A DNA stretch of 64,000 nt from Leuctra nigra. Lineage: Eukaryota; Arthropoda; Insecta; Plecoptera; Leuctridae. The position numbers and the translations under genes are program-made. The notes beneath the pieces are model-generated. The model was not told where the DNA came from. It made no database searches and saw only the letters and a list, made by a program, of their open reading frames with translations. The DNA lies in the NCBI GenBank assembly GCA_934045905.1, contig OW203768.1:15094316-15158315 (forward strand), read 5' to 3'. Of the stretch, positions 54,076 to 64,000 are shown in pieces; within the stretch, counting starts at the first letter, position 1; each line of letters begins with the position of its first letter.

Positions 54076-55680
54076 ATAGTTTTCCTCTGGCAACCATTTT
54101 TATGAGTGTCGTGAATTCATTTCATGCGCTCATGATGTAATTTGAGATTAATTTAGCCCCTCTGTCCATTAGTAACCCAATGTCCAGTTAACATTATCGT
54201 TTTAATTTGTATGCAGCTGAAAGATTTTGAAAATCTTGTTTAAATTGTGACAGTTGTTAGTGTGTTCTTATTTTGTACATAGTTTGTATGTTCATTAAAA
54301 ATACCACTCTATTTTTTCTTTTGAGTGGTAGTTTGTATTATTTTTTAAATAATAGTAGGTAATAATAATTAATAACTTATTAATTAGCTTTAAAATTTTA
54401 AAATATTTCAACATTTTGGCAGCTTCATTTGTGATAAACATCTAGTATTACCTTATCGCAAGGTTTAAACAATTTGTGTGGAAGTTAATCATAAAAAGAA
54501 AATAAAGTAAATTGCATATTTATTACTTTTTCTATAATTAAATAGTTACTAATTCTTATTCTCTGTGAGTTTTGATTCGATGTTAGATACGGCGCAGATG
54601 AACTTGAAAGTTTGTTGGTAAATAATACTGTGACCGTGAACTCTAGCATTCAAGATTAGATATGTTGCGTCCAACTCGAATTGATCGATTACAGATGCCC
54701 ACCAAAGCTGATTCAAGGTTGTAGCAATAAACCTTGTCGGGAGATGGCATTGGTCAATGGTGCGACCTCCAAATTATAAGTTCGTCATTAATATTTGGTC
54801 TATTTGATAACAAATGTAAAGAAGGTATTCTCTAAAATCTTCCTGTTCTTTATGTTTCCTTTATTATGTAAGCTGGTCTCCACATCACCATTATTATTTC
54901 TATGTTTATTTAAATTTACAGTAACAAATGAAGAAAACATTTACAACACAACATTTTTTATGTTGTTTTTATCTGATAAATGTATTTTTTGTAGATTGTG
55001 ATGACAGCCAACTCAAAAATGTATACTCTCTTTACCAATTTGTTTTCTTGTCAAAATACTTTGTACATAACAAATATTTTATGTTTGGTGGTCGTGACCT
55101 GAACTGTGCAAGATAATAGTTCATTTAAAAACTTTTTCATTCATTAAATCCATCATGATCAAATTTTGTATGACATAAAACACTATTTATTAATATTTAC
55201 TAATAAAAACGTACAAGTATTAAATTAACATACCTACTTCACAATTAAAATACAAAGTGTAATATTTGTGAATATTTCTACTTTGTATTATTGATCACAC
55301 CATTAGTTTGGCTCCTCATTTTGTAACTGTAACAGTCAAATGAAGATAATAGAAATTAAGCAATACTTTATCTGTGATTTTTCATTATCTCCTTATCACT
55401 TCCTTGATACAATATTGGATTTAATTTCAATCTAATAACTTCTGCCAGTATCAGGACAGAGATTCGATTTGTTTGCTTACCTGCAGCTCTATCTATCACT
55501 TTTGTTGAACTTGTTTCTATTTTCACGCTAGGCAGTTCAAATCAATATTATAATATTGACATCACCATCTACTACGAATGAAGGGGAATAGAAATACACA
55601 CGAAAGGTTCCATTACTTAGGGTGCACATATTCTTACAGTTTTTATGTTGCCAAAATGTTCGGATAAACTGGTAATTTGA
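54076..55680. other. AT-rich intergenic spacer
   Basis: No gene recognised. The T-rich frames near 54795-55116 encode Phe/Leu-rich sequence expected by chance. Confidence 0.5.
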
Positions 55681-56155
55681 ACACCATTTTCTAATTTCTT
55701 GTATTACTAGATAAAAAACGAAAAATTTTAATTTTATATTTTTTAATGAAAAGTGTGAAAACACTGATTTTTGGTAATATGTCCAAATTCCAATTTTGTG
55801 GAATACTAAAAATGAGAATGAAAAGTTTATATTTCATATTTTTTAACGAAACGTGTAAAAAAAAGATTTTTGATAATATGGACACCATTTTCTTGGAACA
55901 CTAAAAAAACGAAAAGTTTAAATTTCATATTTTTTAAAGAAAAGTGTAAAAACACTGATTTTTGATAATATGGACACCATTTTCTTGGAATACTAAAAAA
56001 ACGAAAAGTTTAAATTTCGTGTTTTTGAATGAAACGTAAAAGCACTGATTTTTGGTAATATGGACACCATTTTGCTGAAGTCGAAAAAAATTAGAAAAGT
56101 TTTAATTTCATATTTTTTTAATGAAAAGAATGAAAAGGTCGATTTTTTCCTGGAT
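55681..56155 (+). repeat. AT-rich tandem repeat, about 5 units of 90-103 bp
   Basis: ACACCATTTT starts units at 55681, 55882, 55974 and 56064, with a diverged unit at about 55784. Each contains GAAAAGTTTAAATTTCATAT-like and AACACTGATTTTTGGTAATA-like parts. Confidence 0.88.
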
Positions 56156-57147
56156 CTATTTCTAGAATCTCATGCAAAGTAATAAAACTTCATCTGAAAA
56201 TTACAAATAGTAAGAAAAAAAATTATAATACTGATGATGAACGAAATTTCAAATTATACGGCGTCGCAGACATTTATCCCAAGAAATAGTGACCATTTAT
56301 GTAGATTATGTTCCCATTCTCTTGAAACCGCTTCTAGAATTTAGACTCTCAATAATTGTTATGTTGATCCAGAGCAATTGCTCAAGAAGTAGGTACTTTT
56401 AGGTCGGGTTATCTGTCGGGTTTTAGGTCGGGCAAGAGAACCAAGACGACCCTAATCATTGAGAAGATTAGTTAATTAGAATAATCTTAGATGTGAAAGT
56501 ACAAATTAACATAACTTGTAACGCATGACGTGATACCAGTTTCTACTTTTTTTATTGAATTCCATTTTTTTCAAGATTTAATTGAAATAACGTTGAAATG
56601 CAGAACGTGTTGCTTTTTCGAGTTCAAAAAATGTCAAATCAATAACAGTATCGCCCTATAATTTTGCGCAGTATAATATTTGATGACGTCAAACCATCAT
56701 TACCTATATAGCATAATTGCTACGACCTACAGAAAGATTGAAATTCTAAAATTATTTGTTTTATGCATCTGTGTTGAAAAATAGGAAAATCAAATTTACC
56801 AAATAAGCTGTTGGGCACTTTTTTGGAATTTATACTTGGGGGGTCAGTTTCAACGATTAACTTCAAATTTTGCGTGGTCAACATATTTAGTTCTTTTGAC
56901 AATTACCAGACAGTTAATTAAGAACTTTAAGAGTAATTGGCATTTTATTGATATTTTAAGCTTGCTATAAAACATTTGTCAGTGTATTCAAAGAAATGTC
57001 CAAGAAATTATCACTGCTCATTTGACGCATTTAATTCCATGGTTTTCCACGGCCTATTATAGAGCAGCAACTTTCACACGAATATTTATTCGCAGGAAAC
57101 ATGAAAACTGACTTATCAATTAATATTCCACAGCAGGCGAAATAATA
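56156..57147. other. AT-rich intergenic spacer
   Basis: A short TTTTAGGTCGGG direct repeat near 56398-56430 is the only pattern noted. Confidence 0.4.
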
Positions 57148-57370
57148 ATTCAATTATTAAATAATGCGGTTATATTCTGATTAGTTTATTAAACAGCAAC
57201 GTTTCGACCGACTTGTATCAGTCTTCCTCTGAGCCTGAGGAATATAGCCTGAGGATATAGCCTGAGGAACATAGCCTGAGGAGCCTGAGGAAAACTGATA
57301 CAAGTCGGTCGAAACGATGCTGCAGTTAATAAACTAATCGGAATATTACCGCATTATTTAATAATTGAAT
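57148..57370. mobile_element. Fold-back element with GTCGAAACG arms
   Basis: Outer arms ATTCAATTATTAAATAATGC and GCATTATTTAATAATTGAAT flank inner arms CGACTTGTATCAGT and ACTGATACAAGTCGGTCG. The loop (about 57228-57285) holds direct repeats of ATAGCCTGAGGA. Confidence 0.82.
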
Positions 57371-57599
57371 AAAATGGATTCTGAAAGCTTTCACGATGAA
57401 ATAATAATTGTTTCTGGTTCCGGCACCGGAACTACAAAATACTAAAAATACCTAATATTCTGTTTCTGATATTTTCTGATTATGTTTATCTCCAGAACAG
57501 AACAAAGCTTAAACGATAGTTTTAGTATCAACCTCATTACTATCAAATAAAACATTCTATAATTGACTCTCGAAATATTTGATTATGATGGTAAAACGT

Positions 57600-57860
57600 G
57601 GTAAAACATTTCAACTATATTTAAACAACTACTGTCTTATAATGCGGTTTCAATTTATTGTCTACCGAGAATGAACAAAACTTTAACACAGGAGGTATGG
57701 GAAAATTATTTCGTTGGTATTGTTTTTAATTTTTTTGTCCTAATAGGATATCCATATATGTACCAGAAAATAAGTTTTTTGTTCAAAGTTGGGACTATAT
57801 AAAATTGTATCATCATTTTTAGCCTAAATGTGTCACGATTTTACTTGGCTGTCATAATTT
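57600..57860 (+). repeat. Dispersed repeat family, partial copy 3
   Basis: Shares ACATTTCAACTATATTTAA, CACAGGAGGTATGGGAAAAT and TTGGTATTGTTTT with the copies at 8135 and 11858. Confidence 0.6.
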
Positions 57861-58055
57861 TTCTCAGAAACTATAGACACATTTTTTCAGGGATTGTGTA
57901 TGGTATGAATATCAATAAATAGACAAAAAATTATGAAGATCTGCGACCATGCCCCGCAAAACTTCCCTTCCTACCTCGCTTCCTACTACACACTTTGTTT
58001 TTAAAACTAAATAAAAATGTAATGTCTTCTTATTATAATGTTAATTCCAACTCAC

Positions 58056-58106
58056 CACGACTGCCACCAACAGCCCCAGAACAGCAACGACTAGACGTGT
58101 ATTCAT
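58056..58106 (-). CDS. Probable first coding exon of a small secreted peptide (signal peptide)
   Basis: On the minus strand an ATG at 58106 opens MNTRLVVAVLGLLVAVV, a short positive n-region followed by a hydrophobic core, as in a signal peptide. The exon ends at a strong donor GTCGTG|GTGAGT (first intron base 58055, phase 0). A TATA box (TATAAAAG) lies about 40-47 bp upstream of the ATG, with a short 5' UTR between. Secreted-peptide genes such as cuticle proteins, toxins, antimicrobial peptides and neuropeptides often have this first-exon layout. The next exon would lie to the left; several AG sites at 57985-58010 are possible but give early stops or unconvincing peptides, so the mature product is unknown. 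Confidence 0.5.
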
Positions 58107-58144
58107 GTTGAAATAAATGTACCCTGGTTCACTCTAACAACGTA

Positions 58145-58152
58145 CTTTTATA
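58145..58152 (-). promoter_or_regulatory. TATA box for the minus-strand signal-peptide exon
   Basis: TATAAAAG on the minus strand. The start of transcription expected about 30 bp downstream falls near 58115-58120, just before the ATG at 58106. Confidence 0.5.
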
Positions 58153-58559
58153 CCAGCACGTAGTCATCATATCACTGTCAGAGCATCACTGCTTATTTAA
58201 TATTAGATTAAGAGCAAATATATCCACAATTATTCATAATTTTCTAAAGATTGATTTATAAGTGCAGAAATTGATTAATGAGGCTGAACTAATGATATTT
58301 CTGGTAGCCAGCTATAGGGTTGCTTCCATCTACCTACCTTGGGTTAGTCTCATTTTTCCATTGTAATCCATTGTGAATATAGGAAAGTGTAAAAACTGGA
58401 TTAGAGTGATAATGAATTTTTTGACCATAAAATGCAAATATTACATTAGTATTTCCGCTGAATATAAAAGGCAATATTGAATTTCTTGATGACGCAGATT
58501 CATTGACATTTGACATTGAAACGTGCTTCAAATTGGTGCAACAAATTGGACCTTGGCAG

Positions 58560-58694
58560 TACAGGCAAAAAACAAAAACCACCAACTAATCAAACAAACA
58601 AACAAACAAACAAACAAACAAACAAACATGCAAACCACACAGAGAAAGTGCCATGAGAGTATATACCGTGGTGACGCTCGCTACGCTCGCTCAA
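58560..58694 (-). mobile_element. Helitron family end, copy C (partial)
   Basis: Minus-strand 5' end TTGAGCGAGCGTAGCGAGCG at 58694, preceded by A on that strand, matches copies A and B. A (CAAA)n microsatellite (about 58592-58627) lies where copy A has its A-rich run. The other end was not located. Confidence 0.55.
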
Positions 58695-58729
58695 TTAAGC
58701 TCACAAAACAAAAACTTGTAAAAAGACTG

Positions 58730-58935
58730 CCAACCCTACAAACACTGGGCGGCCCGGGCTTCTGCCCATCTAGCGCCCAAGTGGGACGTCCCGGGCGGGA
58801 ACTACTAGGGCATGCCCTGGGCCTGCCCAACGGAGCCCAACCGATCCGTTTTATCTGGCTGTAAAATTTCTAGGAATGTCCCGTCTTGGTCCCGCCCGGG
58901 AATGGCTAGGGACGGCCCGCTCGGGCGCTAGGACT
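58730..58935. repeat. GC-rich repeat with CCCGGGC motifs
   Basis: Several inverted and direct CCCGGGCGGGA / GGCCCGGG / GGGACGGCCC words in an otherwise AT-rich region. The same words recur at 63894-64000. Confidence 0.6.
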
Positions 58936-59109
58936 GTTTGAATTTAAGCTGCTCTAATGACTTATTTTTTTCATATTTATAACTTCATTTCTATAATAAT
59001 TACATCTACATTTCACATGGATATATTGATTTAAGAATAAATATGTTTACAATTCCAAAGCAAAGTATTCATACCATTTTAAACGTTATTAGTAAAGTTT
59101 CTTTTATGA

Positions 59110-59408
59110 ACTCGGCAGTCGGCCATCTTCGTGAATCAACTTGTTTCCGTTCTCCCTTCTTCATTTCAAACGCGGCGTTTGACGTTTGTTGATATTTTAC
59201 TGAGTGTCATGAGTGTGTAGTTTACGTCCTTTTGAGTGATTTTGAATGTGATTTCAATTATTATCTGTGTCCGTGAATGCAGTGTTCACTGCTGAATAGT
59301 TTGTCTCAGTTCATACCATTTAATGTGACACAAATCGTGAAATAATTACAGTTTTGTTGTGCCTCTTTTGCTTGGATTTTCATCACAGAGCCATACAACC
59401 CATTGAAG
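59110..59408 (+). other. Candidate promoter and 5' UTR exon of a downstream + strand gene
   Basis: Begins with a YY1/Pho-like GGCCATCTT (about 59122) and moderately GC-richer sequence, and ends at a strong donor CATTGAAG|GTGAGT (first intron base 59409). It has no long frame, so a 5' UTR exon is likeliest. The transcription start is not determined. Confidence 0.45.
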
Positions 59409-60632
59409 GTGAGTCTTCATCACAACTACATAAGTATCCAGGCATTAATCGTTGTTACTTTAGTTTTGTATATGCTGGGGATACTAATAAACCAATAGGT
59501 AGTGTGACCAATGTTCAGTAAACATTAACCTCACATGTAAATTTTTGAAATGTAGCAATTTATGCAAAGTAAAATTTCCAACTAGGTAGGACCTAGGTAA
59601 CTAGGTAGTTTAGGTATTTATAAAATAAATAAAGTAGGTAAACAGTTTGCTTGGCGTGGTAGTCTATACATATCAGTGGTAGTAGTCAGTAGGAACCCTA
59701 CCTGTAGGTACCTAGTACGTACCTCCGCCTATTTTGGGAATATTTTCACCTCTCCATTAACCAATAACCATCCCACATACCTACCAAGGTACCTACTGCA
59801 GTTTTAATAATGTTACTTGTTAAAGGTGAATCTACTCTGGAAGAAAATAGGCTATTAAGATATCGAACTCCAGAAACAAAGCGCGTATTCGTCCTGCGAG
59901 CGAACCAAGCTGTATCGTCAAACCGAGCCGAAACATTAAGAACCGAACCGAGCAGAGTGGTAAATATTTTCATTATATTTAATTATTTAACTTTATCAAG
60001 GATTTTAGATATACAGCAATTATTTTTGTTTATGTAGGTACCTTACAAGGCCAATAACAAACATTTTTGTTGTGATCCGAAAGTAAAAATTATGTTGCAT
60101 GGAAATTACATTCTTGTCGGAGGTAGTAGATACATACATTGAATGGTGGTCCCGCTTCATTCAAATACGTAGTAAAATTTTTGAGATTGAATGTTGTCAT
60201 CCAAAAAAATAAACCGCACCTTTTGAATTTCCTCTAACGCGCCGGTGGTAAGAGAGCAGCCATTCCATGCGAATGCAGACATATGCCACATAATACATAT
60301 GACTGCTGAATTATTAAATGTAAATAATTCAGCATGTTTTTATATTAAATTCATGGTATTTTCTTGCTGATTCCAAATATATAATCAGTTTTGTGCTAAG
60401 TTTGAATAGTTATTTTGTTATCAGTAAAATTGTGGGACCGCATTTAAATTTAAATTTCGTGTCGAACCATGTAAATTACATAAAAAATTCAGAAGGCTGC
60501 ACAATGATCCTAACTATTTTTATTTTGATGAATAAGATGCTGAACATAGCATCTTACACCCGTACACCCGTAACACGGAATGGCTGAGAGGAAATTAATT
60601 TGAGTTGCTAACTTTCACCTTACTTTTTGTAG

Positions 60633-60831
60633 GTTCTACAGATTCACCGTGAACTTGCCCTGCTCTTATTCTAGAGTCGATTTAATTGCCTACCTACTTC
60701 AATTAAAAAGTAAATTTACTTCTTGGCAAATTAGCGAGAATTCTGAAGATGCACAGGACTTGGGACTTCGTCGAGTTAATGGATTAAATGTTACCTACCC
60801 TACAGATGTAATGATTCAGAACTCTCTGATG
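60633..60831 (+). other. Candidate internal exon of the downstream gene
   Basis: Acceptor CTTACTTTTTGTAG (ending 60632) and donor CTCTGATG|GTAAGC (first intron base 60832). One frame is open throughout (66 codons) and would continue 12 codons into the exon at 61652 before a stop, but no upstream exon supplies an ATG in the required phase. It may be untranslated. No domain recognised. Confidence 0.35.
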
Positions 60832-61651
60832 GTAAGCCACATTTTAGTATTTTATATGTGTAGTATTTCCTCTAACCTTACCTTACCTATAAATCACATT
60901 TATGCAATATAGAATGTTTCAAATTTTTATTGGGGTTTTAAATAAATAGTGTACCTAATGGTAATAATTTTACCTCAAGTGATTATTGTGGCAGGTCACA
61001 CAACACAAAAGTGATTTTTGTATTATTCATTGCCAAGAAGTTTACCTATCCTATCAATTTACAAATTCTTCATTGAATCCATCTTTCTTTATTTTTAGGG
61101 ATCACTCTGTGCCAAAAATTCAATTTTTAAAATTTTTGTAAAGACTGTTATTTGCAGCTATCTGCTATTGCAGTTATTTACATAAATAGTTTCTTGTGTA
61201 GTAGGTAGAAACTATTTGCTAGGCAGCCTCATGCTCAAAAGAAGTTGCATCCACGTAGATTGCGGATCAGTCCTCGACACCACAAGACCGTGTGCTAATA
61301 ATTTATGGATGGAATCCAGTATCTGGCCATTAAATCGGAAAATTCTTTTGAGCATAGCATAATAATAGTGTTAAATATTGACAAAATTAACAAGATCTTA
61401 CTGATAACAAGATCTTGTAAATGTTGGACTTTCATTGGTCTGACCGAATAAAAATTTACACAAAAAATAAAAAACACTTCTAACAATACGCTGCATGATC
61501 TTGCTAAACTTTTCAAGATCTTGTATAAATCTTGTTTAGGTTAGAATCTGCAATCTGTACCTACAATAATAAATAATTGCAAATATCTTGCGAACATTAT
61601 TAGTACAAGGTACATTACCTACCTAAATACTTTGCAATCTTATTTTTTCAG

Positions 61652-61790
61652 ATAAAAGAAATACGTATTCAAGAGCATTCATTTTCTTGAAAAACTGAAG
61701 ATGAAAAATTGTGCCAACATATCCGTGAGTGAAGTAAAATCCGAATTGTGTCTTGTCGATAAAGAGACAGCGTGCCAGACTTACTGCCAG
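61652..61790 (+). other. Candidate exon with start codon of the downstream gene
   Basis: Acceptor TCTTATTTTTTCAG (ending 61651), donor ACTGCCAG|GTAGTA (first intron base 61791). Confidence 0.4.
61701..61790 (+). CDS. Possible N-terminus of an unidentified protein (30 codons, phase 0)
   Basis: ATG at 61701 opens MKNCANISVSEVKSELCLVD and nine or ten more residues up to the donor at 61791. Composition is protein-like (Cys, acidic, Ser/Val). Any continuation must lie in a later exon, perhaps beyond the window. I do not recognise the family. Confidence 0.35.
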
Positions 61791-62106
61791 GTAGTACCCA
61801 CCTCAGAATGTTTTGATACTATGTGACGTGTGAAGGTTGAAGGACATTTAAATTATGCTTTTTAGATTTTTGTGTTTGCAATTTGCACTGAGAATATAAC
61901 AATATGAAAGTAATCAGTATGGTCTTTATCATAGATGCACTGTTAATAATGCATAGAAAATTATTTGCGCATGATGATAACTGCAGATGTTAGGTACAAA
62001 TATTTTTAGTTTGTTTATTGTCGACATATTTTGCTGCATACATATTTAAAGTTTTGTTTGTTACCTACTTAATTGTCATGCAAATGAAGCTATACCTACC
62101 TACTAA

Positions 62107-62524
62107 AGTGGAGTTTTTCTCTCTATACCTATATCGGCAAACGCGGTATCTTTTCAAAGGCCATTCATCCATTGTCAATAGCTCAAAAACATGACACTTT
62201 CTAACAAGCTACATGGTTCGGCTACATGCCGTGTTTTATGGTCTCCAAATCCCAACCCTCCCCTGTTGTCAAATATGGTCAAATGTTTCTTAAAATATGA
62301 AAAGAGGTAGGACATCTTTCTAAACCTCTCAAATGTGTGGTATTTGGCATCAATGCACAGTTGTAAAAATTGCCCTCCCTGCCCCTGACTTGATACCTGG
62401 CTCATCTCTATAAATTTACAACCTGCCAAAATAAACACTTGTTCCTAGTCAAGCTCCATTGTGCAAATTCTGAGTGGAAATCAATGGAAACTTTCAAATA
62501 GGTATAGAGAGAAAAACCCAACTA
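62107..62524. mobile_element. MITE, about 418 bp
   Basis: TIRs GTGGAGTTTTTCTCTCTATA and the complement TATAGAGAGAAAAACCCA, with CCTAT/ATAGG continuing inward. Non-coding interior; target duplication unclear. Confidence 0.75.
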
Positions 62525-63893
62525 TACCAGATAACTTACCTACCTACTTAATTTGCAATTTTAAGTGATGTGGTAGTATAATCTTTTACAATAATATACG
62601 TTTATATTATATGAAACTGTTTTTTTAAAATTTTCGTGTTTTCCTGCTCTTTATTATTCCTAAAATTCAATTGCAGTGAATCTCCTATGTGTAGCATTTT
62701 ATTTTTTGTAATTTATCAAAACAATATAGTAAGTAAGTAGGGAATACGTGAAAAAATTATTATTGAAACGATTCAATCGTCCTGTAAGAGATTATCAAAA
62801 AATAATTGCTAATTTCAAAATCCAACAACCGATTCATATAAACAAAAATTATGGATCTTTTTATCCTTCTTCATTTTTTTATGAATAAGGTAGGTAATAC
62901 TTAAGTCTCGTGAAATTTTGTTCCAGTAAGTTTTTAAATATCAACGCAAATAATTACTGACATTTGTCACCCGCGAAATGTAAAAAATTAATTCATGCAA
63001 ATGAAATTCAATTATAATGGGACTTTTGGCGGGAAAAACGACGTATTACAAGAATCCACTTACACTGATGTGTTACCATTGTGGATCATCTGTCAATTTT
63101 CTGTAAATTTTCCTGTTTAAAGTTATCAAACTTTGTAAATTCATTCCTTGAAAACTATTCATCCCACAGCAAAAATAAAATCACATCCGTGTTCAGCAAC
63201 ATATCAACTTTCATAAAATAATGGTCTATTATTCTGAAATCTGAATTTCACGAGACTTCCCCATTATGTGACAGTCAAGTTGAGGATTTCAAATGATCCC
63301 AAAATATTTCCTCCAAATAAAAATGCGTTAAAAATAAAAACAGTAGGAGGTACCTTAGGTAATGTGTCAGGTCAGTGGAACAGCTTTCAAACAATAGGGA
63401 AACATGGCGAGATAAAATAACTTCCAATAACCACTGATTAACTTTATAATATACCGGCTATTTTTTTTTTATTAATATTTGACCATTTATTCAAATATTC
63501 TAATGTGTTTGAGTAGGCACCTAGTAAGTACCTACTGTTCTTCTAGTTGACATAACAAATTACAACTGTTGTGAAATATTCCGTGAACTGTGAACTAATA
63601 CATTGATCCTGGAAGGATATACCTGGATTATTTTTTTCGTATGGCAACGCCCACTCTCCGAAATTGTGAAAAAATCCCGTTTCTCGTGTCACTCACGTTT
63701 GCAATTAATTATGTCTTAATGAAACGTATTTTTTCCAGGTACATTCGCATTCAAAATTAGTGCCTATATGCACGTGTCTGGATTAGAGGCACGTTTTATA
63801 GGTACTGCATTTTGAATGAGAGTGTACCTAGCAAGCTAGCACGTGACCGTTATGGAATGTGCGTAGGGGGAGGGGGCTACAGAGCGAGCAGCT
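62525..63893. other. AT-rich spacer
   Basis: No gene, exon or defined repeat recognised. Confidence 0.5.
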
Positions 63894-64000
63894 GCTCCCG
63901 CGCGGGCCGCCCGGGCGGGGGCCAGGGCCGGCCTATGCCTCCCGCGCGGGCCGCCCGGGAGGGTCCAGGGACGGCCCATACCTCCCGCGCGGGCGTCATG
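63894..64000 (+). repeat. GC-rich tandem repeat (43-44 bp unit) running off the window
   Basis: CTCCCGCGCGGG recurs at about 63894, 63938 and 63981, with GCCGCCCGGG and CAGGGCCGGCC/CAGGGACGGCC between. It shares words with 58730-58935. Its right boundary is outside the window. Confidence 0.75.

Noticed and set aside
54795..55116. Phe/Leu-rich frames of 62-68 codons
   Set aside because: Expected from T-rich spacer DNA; no start context, splice sites or similarity.
57960..58010. Second exon for the signal-peptide gene (several AG sites on the minus strand)
   Set aside because: Each candidate gives an immediate or early stop or an unconvincing short peptide, so no exon was called.
59810..59960. 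50-codon frame ending at a GT (59961) as a coding exon of the downstream gene
   Set aside because: No convincing acceptor upstream, and joining to 60633 in its phase gives a stop after 13 codons.

Overview
This window comes from an arthropod nuclear genome, most likely an insect. It has short GC-rich coding exons with GT/AG borders set in AT-rich introns. It also carries non-LTR, hAT, Helitron, MITE and tRNA-derived SINE sequences, and runs of the TAGGTACCTAC type. I cannot fix the order from sequence alone.

The one recognisable host gene is a spinophilin/neurabin orthologue (Spn) on the + strand. Nineteen coding exons (27700-52158) join with consistent phases into a model of about 1584 residues. 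In order it has an N-terminal neurabin-like segment, Pro-rich repeats, a KVKF protein phosphatase 1 docking motif, one PDZ domain, coiled coil and a C-terminal SAM domain. A candidate 5' UTR exon with a short uORF lies 9.3 kb upstream (18256-18350). The gene has a 21-nt microexon, a GC-AG intron, and an in-frame 114-bp duplication that copied a splice acceptor into an exon.

Layout. 1-3153: minus-strand APE-type non-LTR retrotransposon, its large ORF open for 961 codons to the window edge and starting with a 2A-like motif. 4.6 kb: perfect 88-bp palindrome. 6-14.4 kb: fold-back elements, a minus-strand Helitron, a SINE and a degenerate array. 15.5-16.4 kb: 155-bp satellite. 21.8-22.4 kb: 56-bp minisatellite. 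23.2-24.7 kb: Helitron inside a MITE inside another repeat. 25.1-26.9 kb: 153-bp satellite with CACGTG in most units. 27.7-54 kb: Spn with many intronic transposons, including a 1.3-kb hAT element with a perfect 8-bp target duplication and a truncated BED-finger transposase. 54-64 kb: AT-rich spacer, a probable first exon of a small secreted peptide (minus strand, TATA box), the probable 5' exons of another + strand gene, and GC-rich repeats at the right edge.

I found no rRNA, true tRNA gene, CRISPR array or prokaryotic feature. The strongest unusual items are the LINE ORF with its 2A-like leader, the Helitron with its empty-site paralogues, the Spn exon duplication with twin acceptors, and the perfect palindrome.
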